A stretch of DNA of 64,000 nucleotides from Acidovorax sp. Leaf160 (GTDB lineage Bacteria; Pseudomonadota; Gammaproteobacteria; Burkholderiales; Burkholderiaceae_C): contig NZ_LMOV01000023.1 in assembly GCF_001424265.1 (NCBI RefSeq), positions 187,292 through 251,291 on the forward strand. Reading direction: 5' to 3'. The notes under the pieces are model-generated. The model was not told where the DNA came from. It made no database searches and saw only the letters and a program-made list of their open reading frames with translations. A program made the translations under genes and the position numbers. Positions 55,855-64,000 of the stretch are shown here, in pieces. Within the stretch, counting starts at the first letter, position 1; every line of letters begins with the position of its first letter.

Positions 55855-57720
55855 ATGCGACTTCGCCAAACGCTGCTGGCCAGCAGCCTTGCGCTGGCCC
55901 TTGCCAGCCTGACCGCCTGCGGCACGTCCGCACAGGCCCCTGCCGCGCCCCAGACTGCGGTGGTGCAGCCAGCCGCAGAACAGCGGTCCGCCGCAGCGCC
56001 CGCGGCTTCCGCACCAGCGGTGGCAGCGGCCCCGGCCGCCGTGCAGCAGACTGCGGCGGCCCAGGCGGCCAGCGCGGCCTACGACTTCGACATGGACGTC
56101 TTCCACCCGGTCGTCGCCCGCAACGGCATGGTGGCGACCGAGCAGGAACTGGCCTCGAAGATCGGGCTCGACATCCTCAAGGCCGGCGGCAACGCGGTGG
56201 ACGCGGCCGTGGGCATCGGCTTCGCGCTGGCCGTGGCGCTGCCCAATGCGGGCAACCTGGGCGGTGGCGGCTTCATGGTGGTGCATGACGCCAAGACCGG
56301 CAAGAACATCGCGCTCGACTTCCGCGAGGTCGCGCCCAAGGGCGCCTCCCGCGACATGTACCTGGATGCGGGCGGCAAGGTGGTGGACGGCAAGTCGCTC
56401 TACACCCACTACGCCATTGGCGTGCCCGGCACCGTGGCGGGCATGGAACACGCCTTGAAGCAGTGGGGCACGATGCCGCTCGGCAAGGTGATCGCTCCGG
56501 CGGCGGCGCTGGCGGACAAGGGCTTCCCGGTCAGCGAGACGCTGGCCAAGATCCTGGACCAGGAAAAGAAGAACATGGGCCAGTGGCCTGCCACCCGCGC
56601 CATCTTCTGGAAGAACGGCGAGCCGCTGAAGGCGGGCGACGCCCTGGTGCAGAAAGACCTGGCGGCCTCCCTGCGCCTGATCGGCCAGCAGGGCGCGCGC
56701 GCTTTCTACCAAGGCTCCATCGCCCAGAAGATCGCTGCCGAGACGGCGCCCCATGCCGGCGCCGTCACGCTGGCCGACCTGCGCGACTACCAGGTCGTCG
56801 AGCGCGCCCCGACCACCGGCACCTACCGCGGCTACCAGGTCGTCACCATGCCGCCACCCTCGTCGGGCGGTCCGCACCTGGTGCAGATCCTGAACATGCT
56901 GGAGCCCCTGCCGCTGGCGCAGTGGGGCCCCAACAGCGCGCAGACCATCCACTACCTGGCCGAAAGCATGAAGCTGGCCTACGCCGATCGGTCCGAATAC
57001 CTGGGCGACCCGGCCTTCGTGAAGATTCCCCTCAAAGGCCTGACCTCCAAGGCCTACGCGAACGAGCTGCTCAACACCATCGACCCGAACGCGGCGCGCT
57101 CGGGCAAGAGCATCAAGCCGGGCAAGCCGCAACCGTATGAAAGCGACCAGACCACGCACTACTCGGTGGTGGACAAGGCCGGCAACGCCGTGGCGGTGAC
57201 CTACACGCTGAACACCAACTTCGGCAGCGGCATCGTCGCCCAGGGCACGGGCATCCTGCTCAACAACGAGATGGACGACTTCTCCGCCAAGCCCGGCGTG
57301 GCCAACGCCTACGGCCTGGTGGGTGGCGATGCCAACGCGGTGGCCGCAGGCAAGCGGCCCCTGTCGTCGATGACGCCCACCATGGTGCTCAAGGACGGCA
57401 AGCCCGTGCTGGTGACCGGCAGCCCGGGCGGCGCGCGCATCATCACCACGGTGCTGCAGACCGTGGTGAACGTGATCGACTTCGGCATGAACCCGGCCGA
57501 GGCCGCCAGCACGCCGCGGGTGCACCACCAGTGGACGCCGGACGAGCTGCGCATCGAAAAGGGCCTCTCGCCCGACACCATCGCACTGCTGAAGGCGCGC
57601 GGCCACAACGTGCAGCTGAAGGCGTCGATGGGCCGCACGCAGACCATCCAGCTGCGCGGCGATGCGATGTATGGCTATTCGGACCCGCGCAACCCCGACG
57701 GCAAGACGTTCGGTTATTGA
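55855..57720 (+). CDS. ggt: Gamma-glutamyltransferase, lipoprotein form
   Basis: 621 residues. Lipoprotein signal ending SLTACG (LLASSLALALASLTACG), then an Ala/Pro-rich 55-residue linker and the GGT fold. The autoprocessing/catalytic Thr is in the second T of SDQTTHYSVVDKAGNAVAV (Thr at the small-subunit start); other signatures are GGNAVDAAVGIGFALAVALP, GGGGFMVVHDAKT and MTPTMVLKDGKPVLVTGSPG. It transfers or hydrolyses gamma-glutamyl groups of glutathione outside the inner membrane. GAGGAGG lies 8 bp before the ATG. It is set apart by a terminator downstream. Confidence 0.93.
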   Translation: MRLRQTLLASSLALALASLTACGTSAQAPAAPQTAVVQPAAEQRSAAAPAASAPAVAAAPAAVQQTAAAQAASAAYDFDMDVFHPVVARNGMVATEQELASKIGLDILKAGGNAVDAAVGIGFALAVALPNAGNLGGGGFMVVHDAKTGKNIALDFREVAPKGASRDMYLDAGGKVVDGKSLYTHYAIGVPGTVAGMEHALKQWGTMPLGKVIAPAAALADKGFPVSETLAKILDQEKKNMGQWPATRAIFWKNGEPLKAGDALVQKDLAASLRLIGQQGARAFYQGSIAQKIAAETAPHAGAVTLADLRDYQVVERAPTTGTYRGYQVVTMPPPSSGGPHLVQILNMLEPLPLAQWGPNSAQTIHYLAESMKLAYADRSEYLGDPAFVKIPLKGLTSKAYANELLNTIDPNAARSGKSIKPGKPQPYESDQTTHYSVVDKAGNAVAVTYTLNTNFGSGIVAQGTGILLNNEMDDFSAKPGVANAYGLVGGDANAVAAGKRPLSSMTPTMVLKDGKPVLVTGSPGGARIITTVLQTVVNVIDFGMNPAEAASTPRVHHQWTPDELRIEKGLSPDTIALLKARGHNVQLKASMGRTQTIQLRGDAMYGYSDPRNPDGKTFGY

Positions 57721-57762
57721 CCGCCACGCCGGGCACGGCGAGTGCCCGGCCTCACCTCAAAC

Positions 57763-57795
57763 GACCCGCTGGCTGCCAGGCCAGCGGGTTTTTTC
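57763..57795 (+). terminator. Rho-independent terminator after ggt
   Basis: ACCCGCTGG-CTGCCAGG-CCAGCGGGT followed by TTTTT, 43 bp past the stop and ahead of the convergent glycerate kinase gene. Confidence 0.88.
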
Positions 57796-57838
57796 ATGGA
57801 AAAAAGACCGCCGGCGCCGGTGGCACGGGCGCATGCAG

Positions 57839-59221
57839 CTACAAGATCAATAGCGCGCGGAAGTCATTGACATTGGTGTGCGTCGGCCCCGTCACCACCA
57901 AATCGCCCAAGGCGCCGAAGTAGCCATAGGCATCGTTGCGGTCCAGGTACACCGCGATGCGCAGGCCGGCCGCCTCGGCCCGGGCCAGGGTATCGGGGGC
58001 GACGCGCGCGCCGGCGTTGTCCTCCACCCCGTCGATGCCATCGGTATCGGCCGCCAGCGCCCACACGCCCGGCTGACCCTGCAGCGCCTGGGCCAGGCCC
58101 ATGCAGAACTCCCCCGCCCGGCCGCCCCGGCCGCGCGGCGTGCCCGGTGCCTGCGGGCGCACCGTCACGGTGGTCTCGCCGCCCGAGAGGATCACGCAAG
58201 GGCGTGCGAACGGCTGCCCGTGGCGCGCCACCGCCCGGGCCAGCGCGGCATGCACCTTGCCCACCTCGCGCGATTCGCCCTCCATCTCGTCCGACAGGAC
58301 GTACGCCGGCACGCCCGCCGCCCGCGCCGCCTCGGCCGCGGCCTCCAGCGACTCGCGGGGCGTGGCCGTCAGGTGCACCGCATGGCCGCCGAAGAGTGGG
58401 TCGCCCGGCTTGGGCGTTTCCAGCGCGCCCGACTGCAGGGCTGCGTGGACGGCGGGCGGAACCTCGATGCGGTAGCGCTCCAGGATGTCCAGCGCGTCCG
58501 CGCAGGTGGTCGCATCCGCCACCGTCGGTCCGCTGGCGATGATCGACGGGTCGTCGCCCGGCACGTCGCTGATGGTGAGCGTGACCACCCGGGCCGGCGC
58601 GCAGGCCGCTGCCAGCCGCCCGCCCTTGATGCGCGAGAGGTGCTTGCGCACGCAGTTCATCTCGTCGATGGCGGCGCCGCTGTCCAGCAGCGCGCGGTTG
58701 ATGCGCTGCTTGTCTTCCAGCGCCAGGCCCTGCGCAGGCAGGGTGAGCAGGGCCGAGCCGCCGCCGGAGATCAGGCACAGCACCAGGTCGTCCTGCGTCA
58801 GCCCGTGCGTGAGCGCGAGCATGCGCTGGGCCGCCTCCATCCCCGCCGCATCGGGCACCGGGTGGGCTGCCTCCACCACCTCGATGCGCGGGGCCGGTCC
58901 GGCGGGCCGGGGCGGCGTGTGGCCGTAGCGCGTGACGACCAGGCCGCTCAGAGGCGCATCGGCCGGCCAGAGCGCCTCCACCGCCTGCGCCATCGCTCCG
59001 GCGGCCTTGCCCGCGCCGAGCACCAGGGTGCGGCCGCCGCCCGCTGCCGGCGGGGGGGCCGGCAGGAAGGCCGCAGTGTTGTGCAGCGGCAGCGCGCGGC
59101 GCACGGCCACGCCGAGCAGGTACTCCAGGAAGCGCGCCGGCTCGGCGGCGGGGTCGGGGGCCGCAGGGTGGCCGGCGGCAGAGTCGCGAGAAGAAATGGG
59201 GGCGCAAGCGGTGTCTGTCAT
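57839..59221 (-). CDS. Glycerate 2-kinase / hydroxypyruvate reductase-like (MOFRL)
   Basis: 460 residues. N-terminal DUF4147 part: RTLVLGAGKAAGAMAQAVEA, VVEAAHPVPDAAGMEAAQRM, CLISGGGSALLTLPAQGLAL, and MNCVRKHLSRIKGGRLAAAC. C-terminal MOFRL domain: VILSGGETTVTVR, GRGGRAGEFCMGLAQAL, and TDGIDGVEDNAG, DAYGYFGALGDLVVTGPTHT. Kinases of this family (GckA/TtuD) phosphorylate D-glycerate to 2-phosphoglycerate, which suits glyoxylate carbon from ureidoglycolate. Start at 59221 (MTDTACAPISS); a longer frame to 59311 is less likely. Convergent with ggt; divergent from dctA, sharing a candidate operator. Confidence 0.9.
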   Translation of the reverse strand: MTDTACAPISSRDSAAGHPAAPDPAAEPARFLEYLLGVAVRRALPLHNTAAFLPAPPPAAGGGRTLVLGAGKAAGAMAQAVEALWPADAPLSGLVVTRYGHTPPRPAGPAPRIEVVEAAHPVPDAAGMEAAQRMLALTHGLTQDDLVLCLISGGGSALLTLPAQGLALEDKQRINRALLDSGAAIDEMNCVRKHLSRIKGGRLAAACAPARVVTLTISDVPGDDPSIIASGPTVADATTCADALDILERYRIEVPPAVHAALQSGALETPKPGDPLFGGHAVHLTATPRESLEAAAEAARAAGVPAYVLSDEMEGESREVGKVHAALARAVARHGQPFARPCVILSGGETTVTVRPQAPGTPRGRGGRAGEFCMGLAQALQGQPGVWALAADTDGIDGVEDNAGARVAPDTLARAEAAGLRIAVYLDRNDAYGYFGALGDLVVTGPTHTNVNDFRALLIL

Positions 59222-59326
59222 GAGGGGTCTCCGCCGTGCATTCTGAGGCCCTGCCCGCGCTGCTGCCGGCGCGACACAGCGCGGGATAACCCCAGGGCGC
59301 GTCCGCCCCACAGATGTCTACAGTTC

Positions 59327-59336
59327 TTGTATGCAA
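59327..59336. promoter_or_regulatory. Possible GntR operator, glycerate kinase-dctA gap
   Basis: TTGTATGCAA in the divergent gap, 55 bp ahead of dctA. One base differs from the TTGTATACAA at 63745-63754. Confidence 0.45.
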
Positions 59337-59390
59337 GACCCGTACGCGGGGCTGCGCGCTGCTTTTCGGTCTCAACCACAGAGGTTCTCG

Positions 59391-60755
<1,365 letters not shown>

Positions 60756-60888
60756 TTCTTGATCGGCAGGGCCAGGCCGGTTAAGAGAATGTAAACAAAA
60801 GCAACCGGGTTTGGGCTATACCCCTCAAGTCCCCCCGCCGACGCGGTCCTCCCTGGAGGACCGTGGGCTCCACCCATTGTGCAGACCC

Positions 60889-62724
60889 ATGCTCCAGACC
60901 CTTCGCTCCAAAATCCTGGCCATCAGCACCGCTACCGTGGTCTGTGCCCTCGCCATCACCGGTGCTGCCACCTACACCATCACCCGGGACAGCACCTTCC
61001 AGACCATCGAGCAGGACCTGGACGCCATCACCGCCGGCAACACCATGGCGATCGACCAGTGGGTGGCATCCAAGGCGCTGGCGGTGACGGCCGCCGCCGC
61101 CGCCATCGAACCAGGCGACCCGCACGACTACGCCGCCTACATGGGCAAGGCGAGCGGCTTTCCCATCACCACCGTGGGCTGGGAAGACAAGAGCTTCAAA
61201 TCCACCACGCAGACGGCCGCAGGCTACGACCCCACGGCACGCCCCTGGTACAAGGCCGCCGTCCAGGCCGGCAAGCTCACCGTGACCAAGCCCTACGGAG
61301 ACTCCAGCACCGGGGTCTCCTTCGTCGCTTTCGTGGCGCCCATGCTGCGCAGCGGGGCGCTGCAGGGCGTCATCAGCGGCGCGGTGCCGCTGACCGGAGT
61401 GCGCGACGTGGTGGCGGCCATTCGCCCGACGCCCAGCAGCCTGGGCTTCGTCGTCAGCACCGACGGCCAGGTGCTGGCCCATGCCGACGCCAAGATCATC
61501 CTGAAGCCCGCCGCCGAGATCTCCCCCATGCTGACCCCGGCGGCCCTGGCCGCCCTGGCCACGGCCAGGCAGCCGCTGGAGGTGGAGCTGGACGGCCGCG
61601 CGAAGCTGCTCAAGGCCCGCGCCGTGCAGGGCACGGACTGGCTGCTGGTGGTGGCGCTGGACAAGGCCGAGGCCACCGCCGGCCTGCGCAGCGTGCTGGG
61701 CACGCTGGCCGTGGCCATCGTGCTGCTGGCGCTGATCGCCGCCGCCGTGTCGGCAGCGCTGACGGCCACCTCCTTCCGCCGCCTGTCGCAGGTGCGCGAC
61801 GCCATGGACACCGTGGGCTCGGGCGGCGGCGACCTGACGCAGCGCCTGCCCGTGCATGGCCATGACGAGGTGGCGCAGATCGCCCGCTCGTTCAACCAGT
61901 TCGTCGAGCAGATCGGCACCGTGCTCAAGGACGTGCAAGGCGGCGTCGAGTCGATGAAGACCGCCACCGACGAGATCAAGGCCGGCAACCAGGACCTGTC
62001 CAACCGCACCGAGGGCTCGGCCAGCGCCATCCAGCAAACCTCGGCCTCGCTGTCGCAGCTCACCGTGAACGTGAAGCAGTCGGCCGAGGCCGCAGCCCTG
62101 GCCACGCGCCTGGCCAACGAGGCCAGCGCCTCGGCCGCCCGGGGCGGTGAGGTGGTGGGCAGCGCGGTCAGCACCATGGACGACATCTCGGGCGCTTCGT
62201 CCAAGATCGGCGAGATCATCGGGGTGATCGATTCGATCGCCTTCCAGACCAACATCCTGGCGCTGAACGCCGCGGTCGAGGCGGCCCGCGCGGGCGAGCA
62301 GGGCCGCGGCTTCGCCGTGGTGGCCGCCGAAGTGCGCAGCCTGGCGCACCGCAGCGCGACCGCCGCCAAGGAGATCAAGACGCTGATCGATGCCTCCGGC
62401 GCCAGCGTGGTCACCGGCACGCAGCGGGTGCGGGCCGCAGGCGAGACGATGGGCGAGATCGTCGAGGGCATCCGCCGCGTGGCGCAGATCATCGGCGAGA
62501 TCAACAGCTCGATGACCGAGCAGAGCCTGGGCATCGGGCAGATCAACCAGGCGGTGGCCGAGATGGACCGCGCCACGCAGCAGAACGCAGCGCTGGTGGA
62601 GGAATCCACCGCCGCGTCGTCGGTGCTGAACGAGCAGGCGCACCACCTTTCGCGCACCGTGGCGGGCTTCACGCTGGAGCGCTCCGGCGGAGCCGGCGCT
62701 CCAGGGTCCCTGCGGCTGCGATGA
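60889..62724 (+). CDS. Methyl-accepting chemotaxis protein, dCache sensor
   Basis: 611 residues. TM1 (about 10-30), a periplasmic double-Cache sensor (about 35-270) with [20 protein letters not shown] and [22 protein letters not shown]2 ([20 protein letters not shown]), HAMP and the signalling tip [20 protein letters not shown]. No CheR pentapeptide at its end, unlike the receptor at 7098-8960. dCache receptors often sense amino acids, organic acids or purines. Its place beside dctA and the purine cluster suggests a metabolite of that pathway as ligand; this is inference. Start at ATG 60889 ([12 protein letters not shown]). Confidence 0.9.
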   Translation: MLQTLRSKILAISTATVVCALAITGAATYTITRDSTFQTIEQDLDAITAGNTMAIDQWVASKALAVTAAAAAIEPGDPHDYAAYMGKASGFPITTVGWEDKSFKSTTQTAAGYDPTARPWYKAAVQAGKLTVTKPYGDSSTGVSFVAFVAPMLRSGALQGVISGAVPLTGVRDVVAAIRPTPSSLGFVVSTDGQVLAHADAKIILKPAAEISPMLTPAALAALATARQPLEVELDGRAKLLKARAVQGTDWLLVVALDKAEATAGLRSVLGTLAVAIVLLALIAAAVSAALTATSFRRLSQVRDAMDTVGSGGGDLTQRLPVHGHDEVAQIARSFNQFVEQIGTVLKDVQGGVESMKTATDEIKAGNQDLSNRTEGSASAIQQTSASLSQLTVNVKQSAEAAALATRLANEASASAARGGEVVGSAVSTMDDISGASSKIGEIIGVIDSIAFQTNILALNAAVEAARAGEQGRGFAVVAAEVRSLAHRSATAAKEIKTLIDASGASVVTGTQRVRAAGETMGEIVEGIRRVAQIIGEINSSMTEQSLGIGQINQAVAEMDRATQQNAALVEESTAASSVLNEQAHHLSRTVAGFTLERSGGAGAPGSLRLR

Positions 62725-62768
62725 TGCGGGCCTGATCCACCACTGCCGCCCTGCGCGCCCCGTTCCCG

Positions 62769-63461
62769 ATGAGCATCAGCCAGACCCAGATCGCGCAGCA
62801 GGTGGTGGAATCCATCCTGGCCCAGAAGCTCTCTCCCGGCGAGCGGCTGGGCGAGCAGGAACTGGCCGATCTCTTCGGCGTCAGCCGCACCATGGTGCGC
62901 GAGGCACTGATGCAGTTGCAGGCGCGCGGCTTCATCGAAGTGCGGCCCCGGCGCGGCTGGTACGTGGTGGAGCCTTCGGTGGAAGACGCGCGCGATGCCT
63001 TCTCGGCCCGCCGCATCATCGAGTCGGGCATCCTGGCCGACGCCGGGCGCCCGCTGCAGCAGGCGGTGGTGCCGCGGCTGCGCGCCCACATCGCCGAGGA
63101 GCGCCAGGCCATCGAGGGGGCCGACGCCGCCACCCGCGCCTTCCTGCTGGCGGACTTCCACGTCTGCCTGGCCGAGGCCATGGGCCACCGCACGCTCAGC
63201 GACATCCTGCGCGACCTGACGGCGCGCACCACGCTGGCGGCATCGCTCTACCAGTCGCGCCACGAGGCCAGCCAGTCGTGCGCCGAGCATGCCGCCATCG
63301 TCGAGGCCCTGGAGGCAGGCGACGTCGCCCTGGCGCGCGACCGCATGCTGAGCCACATCGGCCATGTGGAAGATGCGCTCGACCCCAGCCAGCCCGTGGT
63401 GCGCGACCGGCTGCGGGAGTCGCTCACGCCGCTGCCGGCGGCGGTGCGCGCCGGCAACTGA
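62769..63461 (+). CDS. GntR family transcription regulator (FadR/FCD type), second
   Basis: 230 residues. Winged helix: ILAQKLSPGERLGEQELADL, FGVSRTMVREALMQLQARGF, VRPRRGWYVVEPSVEDARDA; FCD domain with CAEHAAIVEALEAGDVALAR and HIGHVEDALDPSQPV. Clearly paralogous to the regulator at 50955-51632, with near-identical recognition helices. A TTGTATACAA palindrome lies between it and the NCS1 permease gene, and TGTATGCA/TGTATACA cores lie in other gaps of this locus, so both regulators may read the same sites. Confidence 0.9.
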   Translation: MSISQTQIAQQVVESILAQKLSPGERLGEQELADLFGVSRTMVREALMQLQARGFIEVRPRRGWYVVEPSVEDARDAFSARRIIESGILADAGRPLQQAVVPRLRAHIAEERQAIEGADAATRAFLLADFHVCLAEAMGHRTLSDILRDLTARTTLAASLYQSRHEASQSCAEHAAIVEALEAGDVALARDRMLSHIGHVEDALDPSQPVVRDRLRESLTPLPAAVRAGN

Positions 63462-63820
63462 AAGCGCCGGGCCACCGGGCCCGGGCTAGCCCACAGCCTC
63501 GGGCGGTGCGGAATGCGCCACCCGCGCGCGGACCGGCCAGCCTGCGCGCCGCCTTGCCGCCCGGCGTTCCCGATCCACGCCCCATCCACGACCGGGCACC
63601 GACGAGCCGTTTGCCGGCTGCTGCCCCGGCCTCCTCCACGCGCCCGCCCCGCCGCAGGCCGCGCATGCATCTTGCTCAGCCCAGCGGCAAGCGGGTAAGT
63701 CCCATGCTTTGCACCACACCAGGGCCTTGGAATGCCGCCCCGAGTTGTATACAAAGATGGATGCATTAAAAGCGTGCAAAAACTCAACCGCCGCCCCACC
63801 ACCATGCACCAGGAGAGACC
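63462..63820. other. Leader of the NCS1 permease gene
   Basis: 359 bp, GC-rich at first, becoming A/T-rich from 63740. It contains the TTGTATACAA palindrome (63745-63754) and ends with AGGAGAGACC as ribosome site. No gene is seen in it. Confidence 0.5.
63745..63754. promoter_or_regulatory. Possible GntR operator ahead of the permease
   Basis: TTGTATACAA, a perfect 10-bp palindrome, 67 bp before the permease ATG; shares the TGTATACA core with the palindrome at 50911-50928. Confidence 0.6.
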
Positions 63821-64000
63821 ATGCCCACTGTGATTAGTCCTGCCGGCGCCGCAGGCACGCCAGCGACCGCAGCCCCTTCAGCCCTGTCCACCAGCTCGCC
63901 GCACGGCGGCAACGCGCTCATCAAGCCGGACTACCACCCGCGCCTGACCAACGAAGACCTCGCTCCGCTGAAAAAGCAGACCTGGGGCCAATACAACATC
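63821..64000 (+). CDS. NCS1 family nucleobase/allantoin permease, N-terminal part
   Basis: Open frame of 60 codons to the right edge. After a 25-residue Ala/Ser-rich start it reads YHPRLTNEDLAPLKKQTWGQ and YNI, the cytoplasmic entry motif of NCS1 symporters (LxNEDLAPxxxxTWxxYN), as in allantoin or purine permeases. AGGAGAGACC precedes the ATG. Position next to purine genes and a shared operator suggest uptake of a purine, hydantoin or allantoin. The rest lies outside the window. Confidence 0.85.
   Translation, partial: MPTVISPAGAAGTPATAAPSALSTSSPHGGNALIKPDYHPRLTNEDLAPLKKQTWGQYNI

Overview
The window is 64 kb of a high-GC (about 68-70%) betaproteobacterial chromosome. Gene content (parC/parE with a lytic transglycosylase between them, dapA-bamC, coaBC-dut, pyrG-kdsA-eno-ftsB, several Bug-type binding proteins), protein sequences and a dispersed GCTAT-N-ATAGC repeat all point to the family Comamonadaceae, most like Acidovorax/Paracidovorax. 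This assignment comes from recognition, not from a database search.

Layout. (1) 1-4571 is a foreign, much lower-GC block. It holds two overlapping dynamin-like GTPase genes, which I recognise as a LeoBC/LeoA pair (the Eleos anti-phage arrangement), and the start of an unknown gene at the left edge. The block ends at about 4571 inside comEC, which is cut off after about 297 codons. The last 130 bp before the junction carry three spaced copies of a GACAAT-N-AGTTCTAC motif, resembling TnsB-binding sites at a Tn7-type transposon end. I read the block as one end of a Tn7-like element carrying a defence cargo. (2) 5.4-33 kb is mostly housekeeping: ridA, pdxY, a chemoreceptor, parE-LT-parC, an MFS transporter, dapA-bamC-MBL hydrolase, the ribosomal oxygenase roxA, an FKBP isomerase, dut and coaBC, pyrG-kdsA-DUF1330-eno-ftsB, hslO and a gamma-carbonic anhydrase. 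(3) 33-47 kb holds a DUF455 protein, two tandem degenerate EAL-HDOD signalling proteins, three solute-binding proteins of the Bug family without membrane partners, xerD, an AEC carrier, queG, tsaE-amiC, a cupin, a small glycine-zipper lipoprotein and a DedA protein. (4) 47-64 kb is a purine/urate breakdown locus: membrane urate oxidase puuD with a cytochrome c tail, xdhC, HIU hydrolase uraH, a GntR regulator, allantoinase puuE, a fused OHCU decarboxylase-allantoate amidohydrolase, an M20 peptidase, a lipoprotein gamma-glutamyltransferase, glycerate kinase, a dicarboxylate transporter, a dCache chemoreceptor, a second GntR regulator and the start of an NCS1 permease.

How the parts fit. The purine genes cover activation of xanthine dehydrogenase (XdhC), urate to 5-hydroxyisourate (PuuD), to OHCU (UraH), to allantoin (UraD domain), to allantoate (PuuE), and to ureidoglycine/ureidoglycolate (AllC domain). 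Glycerate kinase would take up the glyoxylate-derived carbon. Four intergenic gaps of this locus contain TGTATACA or TGTATGCA cores, one inside a perfect 18-bp palindrome, which suggests a shared GntR-type operator. Where a start was moved inward from the longest open frame, the entry says why.
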